A stretch of 64,000 nt of DNA from Candidatus Peregrinibacteria bacterium GW2011_GWF2_43_17. Lineage in GTDB: Bacteria > Patescibacteriota > Gracilibacteria > UBA1369 > UBA12470. The stretch covers positions 309,259-373,258 of the forward strand of contig LCFW01000002.1 in NCBI GenBank assembly GCA_000999315.1. Reading direction: 5' to 3'. Below the pieces are notes generated by a model. That model was given only the letters and a program-made list of their open reading frames with translations, made no database searches and was not told the DNA's origin. How positions within the stretch are numbered: the stretch's first letter is position 1; every line of letters starts with the position of its first letter. Below, piece after piece: positions 45,593 through 53,593 of the stretch. The position numbers and the translations under genes were made by a program.

Positions 45593-45611
45593 AACCGTAC
45601 ATAAAACTCAA
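45583..45611 (-). promoter_or_regulatory. Promoter of the 7TM/ATP-grasp operon
   Basis: Minus-strand TTGAGT (45611-45606), 17-bp spacer, TAAGAT (45588-45583). The predicted start near 45576 is two bases before an in-frame GTG at 45574. Confidence 0.5.
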
Positions 45612-45654
45612 CCGAATCACAAAATAATATCTGCGCTTGCCAACCCCTACCTGA

Positions 45655-45683
45655 TTGCCACTCGCCTCCAAAAGTGATATAAT
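45655..45683 (+). promoter_or_regulatory. Promoter of the large surface protein gene
   Basis: TTGCCA (45655-45660), exactly 17 bp, perfect TATAAT (45678-45683). Predicted start is near 45690, ~17 nt before the ATG at 45707. The -35 hexamer is identical to that of the pilus operon. Confidence 0.75.
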
Positions 45684-45706
45684 TAATAGATTTAAAAATA
45701 CAAAAA

Positions 45707-47851
45707 ATGGCTAAAAAGATATTCGCAACGTTACTGGCAATTTCGCTCCTGGCAACAGAGATTCAAACGGTTTTCGCCAAAAGTACGCTCGAACTGGAAG
45801 CTTTCGATACCGTTGCCGGCTACACAACGGTCGTGGAAATAGAAGATGCTTTGGAATACGAAGACATCGAAATTTTGGTAACAAAACCAAACGGCAGTGA
45901 AATCATATTGGAAACAAAAAGCGACGAAGATGGCAACGCCAAAGCGGAAATCGACGGATATCACTTGAAAACCGCAGGAACTTACGAAATTTGCGCAAGA
46001 TATACCAATCTGGACGAAGATTACGGTCAAACCGACTCCTTCCGAGTTTATGAAGATTCGGTCTCTCTAAACAAATCAACCTTGGAAGCGGACAGCGTTA
46101 CAAAAGAAGCCACCGGATACGACCCGGTAGAACTTACGATAGCACTCAAAGACAAATATGGAAATCCGATCAAGGGACACACTATGGAAGTTATCTCTTC
46201 GAGAAACGAAGATTACATTACACCATACGATTCAAACACAACCGATCTTCAGGGCAAAGTGACTTTTTATGCATACTCGAACGAAGTCGGAGTATCCATA
46301 TTCACTGCATACGACACAACCTCGAATATCGTACTTGATACCAGAGCAAAAATAGCATTTTTCGATTCATCAACCACTCTTGACGAAATCGGAGGCGACA
46401 ACTATTACGCATCCGTCTTGCTCGCATCATCAAGCGGAACTGTCGACCATTTGGAAATAGAAGATTTGGACACGGCAGCGGAAGTCAACGACCTGCTCAA
46501 TTTCACGGTAACAGCTTACGACACGTCAGACGAAATAGTTGAAAACTACACTGGAACGGTAAGATTTTCTTCATCCGACGATAACGCCGACTTACCTGAC
46601 GATTACACTTTCGAAGCGGATGATCAAGGAACTCACACCTTCAGTTTAAATTTAAGATTCACAACATCAGGAACACAAACATTAATCGTAACCGACATAG
46701 ACAACCCGGATATTGAAGGAGAGTTCGAAATGGAAATAACATCGGGAGGTAACGGTTCAAGCTCAACAAACGACAATTCAACGATAGATTCCGATGAATT
46801 CACATTGGATACCCCGCAAGAAGGCACCTACAGCTCAAACGCAATTGAGTTCAAAGGCGATGCACCTTACGGATACACAATCGGAGTTTACGAAGGAGAA
46901 AATATCGTCGATACGATCGAAACTTCATCCGACAACACATTTTCCAAAGAGATCGACCTTGATAACGGAAATCACTCTTTATACTTCATATTAAAAGACA
47001 GCAACAACAACGAGATAATGGAAACCGACCCGATAAGCATAACCATCGATACCGAAGCGCCGGCTTTGGATTATATAGAAATATCGCCGGAAGGTGATCT
47101 TGAAATCGAAGATACATTCGAAATCACAATATTTACCGAACCTTCTCTGTCGCAAGTCGGGATCATACTTGATGATAAAATTTACGAACTCACGGAATCA
47201 ATAGAACAAGCCGGAGCATATACCGGAATGGCGGTAGCGCCCGACACCGAAGGCGCATACAACATAGATATACTGCTCGTAGACAATTTGGCAAACGAAA
47301 TGCAATATTCCAAACAAGCGGTAATCAACGTACTCGCGAAAGAAGTGGAACCGCCCGCCGAATCCGCACCATCTCAAGTTGAAAATGTCGAAGCCGTCAA
47401 TGGCGACACAAAAGTCACACTCACATGGGACGAATCAACCGCCAGCATCGCAGGTACTAAAATACAAAAATATAAAATTTACTACGGTCCAAGTACGGAT
47501 CTCATGCTCAGCACCGCCGAAACTTTCGATTCGAGTACAACTTGGTATATCCCAAATTTGCAAAACAAAGTCACGTATTACTTCGCAATCACGGCAATAG
47601 ATTCAAACGGGCTTGAAAGTTTATCAAAAAGTAAAACCGTAACGGGGACTCCCGAAGGCACAGAACCGGAAAGTACTCTTGGAGAGCTTCACGACAGCGC
47701 GGGTAAAGAGATCTCCGTTGAAGACGCCGAAACACCATCAGAAACACCCGACAGCGGCCCCGAAACGGCTTGGATACTCGTATTCACACTCGCATTCTCG
47801 CAGGTTTACTTCAAGGCTAAAAAAGTTCTCGTGGAAAAAATCCACGAATAG
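45707..47851 (+). CDS. Large multi-domain surface protein with C-terminal membrane anchor
   Basis: 714 residues with a signal peptide (FATLLAISLLATEIQTVFA). Successive beta-sandwich domains follow: an Ig/Big-like domain (PVELTIALKDKYGNPIKGHTMEV, about 145-220), a second (about 245-345), an Asn/Ser linker, two further Ig-like domains, and a fibronectin type III domain (APSQVENVEAVNGDTKVTLTWDE, about 555-650). The C-terminus (SGPETAWILVFTLAFSQVYFKAKK) is a hydrophobic anchor followed by basic residues, like sorting signals of CPR surface proteins. Divergent from the 7TM/ATP-grasp operon, so it could be its substrate, but this is only positional. Confidence 0.82.
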   Translation: MAKKIFATLLAISLLATEIQTVFAKSTLELEAFDTVAGYTTVVEIEDALEYEDIEILVTKPNGSEIILETKSDEDGNAKAEIDGYHLKTAGTYEICARYTNLDEDYGQTDSFRVYEDSVSLNKSTLEADSVTKEATGYDPVELTIALKDKYGNPIKGHTMEVISSRNEDYITPYDSNTTDLQGKVTFYAYSNEVGVSIFTAYDTTSNIVLDTRAKIAFFDSSTTLDEIGGDNYYASVLLASSSGTVDHLEIEDLDTAAEVNDLLNFTVTAYDTSDEIVENYTGTVRFSSSDDNADLPDDYTFEADDQGTHTFSLNLRFTTSGTQTLIVTDIDNPDIEGEFEMEITSGGNGSSSTNDNSTIDSDEFTLDTPQEGTYSSNAIEFKGDAPYGYTIGVYEGENIVDTIETSSDNTFSKEIDLDNGNHSLYFILKDSNNNEIMETDPISITIDTEAPALDYIEISPEGDLEIEDTFEITIFTEPSLSQVGIILDDKIYELTESIEQAGAYTGMAVAPDTEGAYNIDILLVDNLANEMQYSKQAVINVLAKEVEPPAESAPSQVENVEAVNGDTKVTLTWDESTASIAGTKIQKYKIYYGPSTDLMLSTAETFDSSTTWYIPNLQNKVTYYFAITAIDSNGLESLSKSKTVTGTPEGTEPESTLGELHDSAGKEISVEDAETPSETPDSGPETAWILVFTLAFSQVYFKAKKVLVEKIHE

Positions 47852-47885
47852 CCTTAGAATACACTCCGTACTAATTTGAAATCGG

Positions 47886-48149
47886 ATGTATTTTGTAGCT
47901 ATATTTGTAAATTATCTGACGCAAATTCTCATAGTTCTGATCCTGATCAGAGTGATTTTAAGCTGGTTTCGAGGCAGCCAAATTAACAATAAACTCAGTA
48001 ATTTCATCATCCAATCAACGGATCCGATTATGAATTTGGCAAAAAAAATAACCCCGCGTTTAGGTCCGATAGATATTTCACCAATCGTAGCCGTAATGGG
48101 ACTGGAAATCATGAGAGAAGTTATTTTCTATATCATATCGCAAATATGA
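47886..48149 (+). CDS. yggT: YggT family membrane protein
   Basis: An 87-residue protein with two hydrophobic helices (FVNYLTQILIVLILIRVILSWF and the C-terminal IVAVMGLEIMREVIFYII) around STDPIMNLAKKITPRLGPIDISPI, the YggT signature. Family members are linked to cell division and osmotic tolerance. The stop overlaps the cysS start by four bases. Confidence 0.9.
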   Translation: MYFVAIFVNYLTQILIVLILIRVILSWFRGSQINNKLSNFIIQSTDPIMNLAKKITPRLGPIDISPIVAVMGLEIMREVIFYIISQI

Positions 48150-49528
48150 AAGTTAAAAATACTTTGTCCGGCAAGAAAGAAGAATTTCAGCCTATAAAAG
48201 ATAAAAAAGTCGGTATATATGTATGCGGCCCGACAGTATACGACTTTGGCCACTTGGGACACGGCAGATCGGCAATCGCTTTCGACGTAATCAGAAAATA
48301 TTTAATCTATAAGGGATACGACGTCACCTATGTCTCAAATTACACCGACATAGACGACAAGATGATAAAAAGAGCCAACCAAGAAGGCATAACGGTAAGC
48401 GAACTCGCAGACAAAATAATCCCCGAATATCAAAAAGATTACGCTGCACTAAAAATCGCAAAACCGGACAAACAACCAAAAGCCACGGAATATATCGAGC
48501 AAATGATCGCTCTCATCAAAAAACTCGTCGAGAAAGGTTACGCATACGAACTTGCTGACGGGGTTTATTTCGAAGTTGCAAAATTCGCAGAATACGGGAA
48601 GCTCAGTCATCAAAACATAGACGAACTACAGACGGGAGCACGAATAGAAAAAGATGATAAGAAAAGAAACCCTCACGACTTCGTACTTTGGAAAAAAGCT
48701 AAACCGGGCGAACCAAAATGGCCAAGCCCTTGGGGCAAAGGCAGGCCCGGATGGCATATTGAATGCAGCGCAATGAGCGCTGCGATTTTGGGAGAAACAT
48801 TCGAAATCCACGGCGGCGGAATGGACTTGATATTCCCCCACCACGAAGACGAAATTGCACAATCCGAATGCGGGAACGAAAAACCTTACGTAAAATATTG
48901 GCTTCATAACGGATTCGTAAACATCAACAACGAAAAGATGAGCAAGAGCCTCAACAATTTTTTCACGTTAAAAGACATATTCAAAGAGTACACCCCACTC
49001 GCAGTAAGACTCCTCATGCTCGGCACACACTACAGAAGCCCGATAAATTTCTCTCATGAAATTTTGGCACAAGCGGAAAACGGACTCTCGCGATTAAAAG
49101 ATTTCCTTATTAATCTTAAAAATTACAAAAGCGACATACCGGAAAGCGATAAAAACCTAGAAAAAGCACTGAAAACGGCAATAAAAGATTTCGAAAAAAA
49201 GATGGACGACGACTTCGACACCGGAGGCGGATTGGCAGCACTTTACGACCTGATAAAAGAGATAAACATCCTGATGAAAGATAAAAAAATCGCCGAAAAA
49301 GATAAAGGAGGAATAGAAGCAACGCTGAAAAAAATAGACTCTGTTCTATCGATACTACCGGAAATAGAAGATAACATCGCACCCGAAATAGAAAAACTGA
49401 TCAAAGACCGCGAAGAAGCACGCAAAAACAGAGATTTCAAAAGAGCTGATGAAATTCGCAACCAACTCATCGCAAAAGGCATCACTCTGGAAGACACTCC
49501 AAGCGGTACAATCTGGAAGAAATCCTAA
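48146..49528 (+). CDS. cysS: Cysteinyl-tRNA synthetase
   Basis: Class I synthetase of 460 residues. The N-terminal zinc Cys is in YVCGPTVYDF, HIGH appears as HLGH, the WHIECSAMS block and FPHHEDEIAQSE provide further zinc ligands, and KMSKS is KMSKSLNNF. A C-terminal helical domain ends in the usual REEARKNRDFKRADEIRNQLIAKGI. Translation is coupled to yggT. It ends one base before the convergent murC. Confidence 0.97.
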   Translation: MKVKNTLSGKKEEFQPIKDKKVGIYVCGPTVYDFGHLGHGRSAIAFDVIRKYLIYKGYDVTYVSNYTDIDDKMIKRANQEGITVSELADKIIPEYQKDYAALKIAKPDKQPKATEYIEQMIALIKKLVEKGYAYELADGVYFEVAKFAEYGKLSHQNIDELQTGARIEKDDKKRNPHDFVLWKKAKPGEPKWPSPWGKGRPGWHIECSAMSAAILGETFEIHGGGMDLIFPHHEDEIAQSECGNEKPYVKYWLHNGFVNINNEKMSKSLNNFFTLKDIFKEYTPLAVRLLMLGTHYRSPINFSHEILAQAENGLSRLKDFLINLKNYKSDIPESDKNLEKALKTAIKDFEKKMDDDFDTGGGLAALYDLIKEINILMKDKKIAEKDKGGIEATLKKIDSVLSILPEIEDNIAPEIEKLIKDREEARKNRDFKRADEIRNQLIAKGITLEDTPSGTIWKKS

Positions 49529-49529
49529 A

Positions 49530-50903
49530 TTACTCTACCAACATCTTCGCCAACTTATTTATATCTCCCGTTCCCGTCGTGAAAACAACACTGTTTTCAT
49601 CAGTCATCGACTTTATCAATTTCGCACTATTTTCAAACCCTTGACCGTCTATCGCGGGACAACCGCTTCCTTTCTCGACAACTTTACAAAATGAAGTCGG
49701 AGAAACAGCGGCCTTGTCCTCTTCGGTATCCCGGGCCTCATAAATATTCGGAACAACGACCAAATCCGCATCTTTAAACGCAGTCGCATATCTATCCAAA
49801 AGAACCCAAGTACGATTGTACTGATGTGGCTGAATCGCCATAACTATTTTTTTACCGGGAAAAGCATCTCTCGCGGCAGACAGTGTCGCCATAACGGCAG
49901 TTGGATGATGCGCATAATCGTTATAAACCAAAGCACCATTCGACATTTTCCCCAAAAGATCAAAACGCCTATAAGTCCCTTGAAAAAGCTCAAAAGTCCT
50001 AAACAAAACTCCCGGCTCAACACCGAAAAATCTGCAAACCGCAAAAGCCGCCGCCGCATTGTATTGATTATGTCTACCGGGAACTCCAACCTTAAGCTCG
50101 CCCAATTTTCGCCCATCCTCCCAAAGCTCATTTCCCTTAAGTCGAAAATCGGCCTTTTCATCCTCTCCAAAAGTCACAACTCTGCAAATTGCATCTTTTA
50201 TAACCTCACGCGTCCATTTATCATCAATATTCGCAATAACCAACCCGTTTGAAGGGATTCCTCTAACAAGCTGTTTAAAAGCCAACATGAAATCTTCCTC
50301 GGTTTTGTAGTAATCGGTATGATCCCAGTCAACATTGGTAATTACCGCCACTTCAACTTTCAAATTCAAAAACGCCCTCCTGTATTCGCAAGCCTCGATA
50401 ATCATCTTATCACTGCCACTTATAAGACAATTCTTGCCATCAAATTCAGGCACAGGTGCGCCCAACACGCATGAAGTATCAACCTTGCCTTCCATCATCC
50501 CCAAAGCCGTCAAAAGCGTCGTTGTAGTCTTCCCATGAGTCCCGGTAATCGCAATCGTCTTAAACTCTCTCGAAAGCACCCCGAGCCCTTCCGGATAAGT
50601 CAAAACCGGAATCTTAAGCTCACGACCTTTTGTCCATTCGGGATTTTCAGACATCACGGCAAAAGTAACAACCATTAAATCGGTATCATTCGGGACATAC
50701 TCAGCCTTATGACCAACAAAACAAGTAATCCCTTCGTTTCGAAGTTCTTTCATGGAATCCGAATCTTCCTTATCAGAGCCGATACATTCGACTCCCCTCG
50801 ATTTCAAAATCCTCGCTAAAGCACTTACTCCTCGCCCACCAACGCCTACAAAAAACGCTTTCTTGATGTCTTTAAACTTAATTTTGTCTAGAAATTCGTG
50901 CAT
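49530..50903 (-). CDS. murC: UDP-N-acetylmuramate-L-alanine ligase
   Basis: Adds the first L-Ala in peptidoglycan precursor synthesis. The 457 residues have the Rossmann start FVGVGGRGVSALARILKSRG, the ATP loop TGTHGKTTTT, TNVDWDHTDYY and the C-terminal YNDYAHHPTAVMATLSAAR. MurC is favoured over Mpl because of length and the Ala-ligase-type motifs, although Mpl-like recycling ligases are close relatives. It is the only mur gene in the window. Divergent from the DivIC-like gene. Confidence 0.9.
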   Translation of the reverse strand: MHEFLDKIKFKDIKKAFFVGVGGRGVSALARILKSRGVECIGSDKEDSDSMKELRNEGITCFVGHKAEYVPNDTDLMVVTFAVMSENPEWTKGRELKIPVLTYPEGLGVLSREFKTIAITGTHGKTTTTLLTALGMMEGKVDTSCVLGAPVPEFDGKNCLISGSDKMIIEACEYRRAFLNLKVEVAVITNVDWDHTDYYKTEEDFMLAFKQLVRGIPSNGLVIANIDDKWTREVIKDAICRVVTFGEDEKADFRLKGNELWEDGRKLGELKVGVPGRHNQYNAAAAFAVCRFFGVEPGVLFRTFELFQGTYRRFDLLGKMSNGALVYNDYAHHPTAVMATLSAARDAFPGKKIVMAIQPHQYNRTWVLLDRYATAFKDADLVVVPNIYEARDTEEDKAAVSPTSFCKVVEKGSGCPAIDGQGFENSAKLIKSMTDENSVVFTTGTGDINKLAKMLVE

Positions 50904-50946
50904 GATTGGATTATATGTGATAAATTTTATATACGAAAATAAAAAG

Positions 50947-51366
50947 ATGAATTACAGGTTAAACGACAATCAGCCTTTCCGCATGGCGAAAGTCATTATC
51001 ATGGCCGGATTCGCCATAGTCGCATACATGCTCTACAACCTGACGGTTTCAATCTACGAAAACTACCAAATAGATTCAACGATCAAGTCATTCGAAGAAA
51101 GAAACACCACTCTTGAAGAAGAAAATCTCGAAAAAATCGACAGTTACAAATACTACACCTCCGACCAATACATCGAAAAAATCGCCAAACAAAACCTCGG
51201 TCTAATCAACGACGGCGAACAAGTCATCATCATTGCACAAGACGACAATGACACAGTCCTTGAAGCCGAATACGAAGAGGCCCAAACCCTCGCCCTTCGC
51301 AACTCATGGTCGAACCCACGAAAATGGATGGAATTCTTCCTGAATGAGAATCCGTTCAAATACTGA
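50947..51366 (+). CDS. FtsB/DivIC-like septum formation protein
   Basis: 139 residues from the ATG at 50947; the track's earlier start overlaps murC. One membrane helix (VIIMAGFAIVAYMLYNLTVSIY) is followed by a coiled coil (IDSTIKSFEERNTTLEEENLEKID) and the YTSDQYIEKIAKQNLGLINDGEQVIII box typical of FtsB/DivIC. It works with FtsL/FtsQ in the divisome. Its position beside murC fits cell-wall synthesis. Confidence 0.87.
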   Translation: MNYRLNDNQPFRMAKVIIMAGFAIVAYMLYNLTVSIYENYQIDSTIKSFEERNTTLEEENLEKIDSYKYYTSDQYIEKIAKQNLGLINDGEQVIIIAQDDNDTVLEAEYEEAQTLALRNSWSNPRKWMEFFLNENPFKY

Positions 51367-51562
51367 AGTAGCGAGTTTTGCGTTCCGAAGCCGTAATGAA
51401 AGCGAGTTCCACGAGATTTCATGAAGGCGCAGGACATCGAGTGGTTAATTTGAGCAAAACCCTATTACAAAAGAACAGTAGCGCTGCAGGGTCACTCGAG
51501 ATAATAATAAAATACACTTACGGCCATTTGACAGATTACGCTTTCCATGTGTAAATAAATAC
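51367..51562. repeat. Intergenic region with imperfect inverted repeats
   Basis: About 196 bases without a gene. It contains complementary patches (GTTCCGAAGC with a later GAGTTCC; AATGAAA with TTTCATG; GCGAGTTTTGC with GAGCAAAACCC) and looks more GC-rich than its flanks. It could be a decayed palindromic element. No TIR or TA signature like the MITEs was found. Confidence 0.35.
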
Positions 51563-52384
51563 ATGGGAAACCATTTCAATGCAATTTGGGAAAGAAACAT
51601 AGTCCGATCCAGTCAAAAATATTTTGAAGCACGTGGCGCACCTCTACACGCAATATCGACAAAGAAATTAGAAAAACATATCCGGGCAAGAACAGTTCTT
51701 TTAAGCATACGTCTCTCAACCTACTTAGCCGCTTATGGAATAATCGGAAAATTAATTGAAGATACAAGACAAAGAAAATGTAGCGATCTAATGAGTGGAG
51801 ACGCAATTACAATTTTGGCATTACTGAAAGAAGGCATATTAGACGCAGCAGATCTCATCGACCTTAGATACGCAGACCATGTAAGAAACATCGACAAACC
51901 AAATGCACCAGGTCTTGTTGAAGATTTTGGACTTGGAAAAGCCGTAACATTAAAACCACATCCTCTCCAAAACCCAGGTCTCGAACTACAACCTATCGCC
52001 ACGCTATTACACAGCGGATTCACATTGGACCGCAAACTTGTTATCCCAATCGAAATATCTTTAAGAGGAAAATGTTCGAACGATCCACGTACAATGAAAT
52101 TTAATCACTGTGGCACAAAAGACCCTCTAACATTTGAAAAAATATTAGAAATCATCGCACGAAACGGCGCAAAACAATTAATACTTGCCGACAGCCCTTG
52201 GGAAGGACACGCAACAACCAACGAAACCGAATTAAAAAGACATCTAGAAACAACATCAGCATCTTCAGGATGGGTGATCAAATCTTGGTACTGGCTTGAA
52301 GATACAAAAACATACGTCGCCCAATTAGGGCCTGTGCACACTATTGGTTCCGAATTGGTTAAAGAGAAAATTATTCAGATTTGA
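51563..52384 (+). CDS. Unknown protein whose C-terminus is encoded by MITE copy B
   Basis: 273 residues, no signal peptide or membrane helix, no family recognised. The central part has KLVIPIEISLRGKCSNDPRTMKFNHCGTKDP and AKQLILADSPWEGHATTNETELKRHL, which looks like a folded alpha/beta protein. MITE copy B begins at 52328, so the last ~19 residues (GPVHTIGSELVKEKIIQI) are read from the element's terminal repeat up to a chance stop. The gene is therefore probably truncated and may have lost function. Confidence 0.6.
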   Translation: MGNHFNAIWERNIVRSSQKYFEARGAPLHAISTKKLEKHIRARTVLLSIRLSTYLAAYGIIGKLIEDTRQRKCSDLMSGDAITILALLKEGILDAADLIDLRYADHVRNIDKPNAPGLVEDFGLGKAVTLKPHPLQNPGLELQPIATLLHSGFTLDRKLVIPIEISLRGKCSNDPRTMKFNHCGTKDPLTFEKILEIIARNGAKQLILADSPWEGHATTNETELKRHLETTSASSGWVIKSWYWLEDTKTYVAQLGPVHTIGSELVKEKIIQI

Positions 52385-52739
52385 GGCGCGAGGAGCGCTC
52401 AGACCGTCCGACAATGAAATTGGAGGACGGGCCAAAACAAGCGAAGGATTGACGCGTAAAATGTTATTCTGTGCAACAGATAGCAAAAAGCATTGCGAAC
52501 AATGCGTTTTCTTAAAAAAGTTCATTCTCGGACAGCCTGGAGTGACGAGCAACGAAAAAGATGGATGATTTTCTCTTTAACCCTCCGGGAATAACCTGCC
52601 TATCGGCAGACAGGGCAGATTTTAAGCATTTCTGCGTCACTCCTCCTTGTAATACTTTCCAGTATCACTTCGTCGTCGTTTCTTGAACTGCTATAATATC
52701 TGCGATATTCCAATCGAAACCAATAGTGTGCACAGGCCC
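52328..52739. mobile_element. MITE-like element, copy B
   Basis: A 412-bp element with 22-bp perfect terminal inverted repeats (beginning GGGCCTGTGCACACTATTGG), flanked by TA (52326-52327 and 52740-52741). The right part (about 52633-52690) carries the core shared with copy A, including CTTGTAATACTTTCCAGTAT. A CCTGCCTATCGGCAGACAGG palindrome lies near 52608. The left half is unique. The insertion lies in the 3' end of the 273-aa gene. Confidence 0.85.
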
Positions 52740-52824
52740 TAGGAATGGTAGAACCCGAAGAATCAACATTATAAGCCGGCAAAGGTTTTTGATAATTGTA
52801 GAGAGACAATTATCAAAAACCTCT

Positions 52825-52901
52825 TGGTAGCAGGGGGCGGGATCGAACCGCCGACCTCGGGCTTATGAGTCCCGCGCTCTAACCATCTGAGCTACCCTGC
52901 C
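52825..52901 (-). tRNA. tRNA with CAT anticodon (elongator Met, or Ile2)
   Basis: 77 bases with CCA encoded. Acceptor GGCAGGG pairs with CCCTGCT (G-U closing pair), discriminator A, anticodon loop CTCATAA. It lacks initiator features. An elongator tRNA-Met and a lysidine-modified tRNA-Ile both carry CAT, so identity needs TilS-recognition analysis. Confidence 0.9.
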
Positions 52902-52912
52902 ACATTTTTAAT

Positions 52913-53137
52913 TTACATTAAGTCTTTCAGCTCTTCTTCAGGAAGATAAAGCAATATCACGCCCATCACAATCGAAACGATACTGCTTAACGCCTCATTA
53001 TTAGGGAACAAGTATATATCCATTATATGCCAAACTCCTCTCCAAGTCATCACAACACCGGTCAATATCACAAGATCAATAAAAAAATGTTTTGGCGGTT
53101 TCAATGACAACTTATTTTTCTTATGAAAGAAAAGCAT
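52913..53137 (-). CDS. Small two-helix membrane protein
   Basis: 74 residues, two hydrophobic helices (FIDLVILTGVVMTWRGVWHIM and LSSIVSIVMGVILLYLPEEEL). The WRGVWHIMDIYLFPNN pattern looks familiar from short uncharacterised CPR membrane proteins, from memory only. Function unknown. It sits between two tRNA genes. Confidence 0.65.
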   Translation of the reverse strand: MLFFHKKNKLSLKPPKHFFIDLVILTGVVMTWRGVWHIMDIYLFPNNEALSSIVSIVMGVILLYLPEEELKDLM

Positions 53138-53283
53138 TCTTATAAATTTACACGGAAATATTTATAACTGTATACGCCGACATTTTCAAGTTTTCTTTCA
53201 CGGAGCAATAGGAATTCCGCCTCCGCGAAACAACTCATTTATAAAGGGCCGACTGGTGCCCGTTCGCTTCGCTACCGGTGTCC

Positions 53284-53358
53284 TGGTTGCGGGGGGTGGA
53301 TTCGAACCACCGACCTCCGGGTTATGAGCCCGACGAGCTGCCACTGCTCTACCCCGCG
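53284..53358 (-). tRNA. Initiator tRNA-fMet (CAT)
   Basis: 75 bases with CCA encoded. The acceptor starts CGCGGGG and ends CCCCGCA-A, giving the unpaired C1-A72 that marks bacterial initiators. The anticodon stem has the three consecutive G-C pairs (GGGCTCATAACCC). Confidence 0.96.
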
Positions 53359-53408
53359 TCATTTGAACAGAGTACTTTTAACATATTCTCGCGAATATCG
53401 CAAAAGAT

Positions 53409-53436
53409 TTGACAATAAAAAAATCAAGAATAAATT
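53409..53436 (+). promoter_or_regulatory. argG leader promoter
   Basis: Consensus TTGACA (53409-53414), 16-bp spacer, TAAATT (53431-53436). The predicted start at about 53443 coincides with the ATG of the leader peptide, so the leader ORF would be leaderless. Confidence 0.6.
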
Positions 53437-53442
53437 GCACTC

Positions 53443-53496
53443 ATGATGAATACAGCAATTTTAACAACGAATTTCCGTCGCACTCCACTGATCTAG
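53443..53496 (+). CDS. Arginine leader peptide (17 aa) of the argG attenuator
   Basis: Too short for the ORF track. Reads MMNTAILTTNFRRTPLI and then TAG. Two consecutive Arg codons (CGT CGC, 53476-53481) lie immediately before the first arm of a hairpin, and the stop codon falls at the hairpin loop/second arm. This is the layout of amino-acid attenuation leaders such as TrpL. The following gene makes argininosuccinate, which fits arginine sensing. Confidence 0.75.
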   Translation: MMNTAILTTNFRRTPLI

Positions 53497-53564
53497 TGGA
53501 GACAACTGCTGTACAAAAAAACAAGTAGACTCCATCGGATCGATACACAGTGGGGTTCTTTTTT
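53483..53564 (+). promoter_or_regulatory. Transcription attenuator (four-region) upstream of argG
   Basis: Region 1 CTCCACT (53483-53489) pairs with region 2 AGTGGAG (53495-53501). Region 2 (GTGGAG) can instead pair with region 3 CTCCAT (53530-53535). Region 3 (ACTCCAT, 53529-53535) can pair with region 4 GTGGGGT (53550-53556), followed by a T-run ending at 53564: a terminator. A ribosome stalled at the Arg codons would cover region 1, allow 2:3 and let argG be transcribed. A ribosome reaching the stop would cover 1 and 2 and allow the 3:4 terminator. Confidence 0.75.
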
Positions 53565-53593
53565 ATATATAAAATTTTTAACTCACAACAACA

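Noticed and set aside
52344-52568. 74-aa ORF inside MITE copy B
   Set aside because: It starts in the terminal repeat, has no start-site signal and no recognisable fold; treated as a by-product of the element.
53443-53593. T-box or riboswitch before argG
   Set aside because: No T-box antiterminator consensus or specifier loop; the short ORF with Arg codons and four-region pairing explains the leader better.
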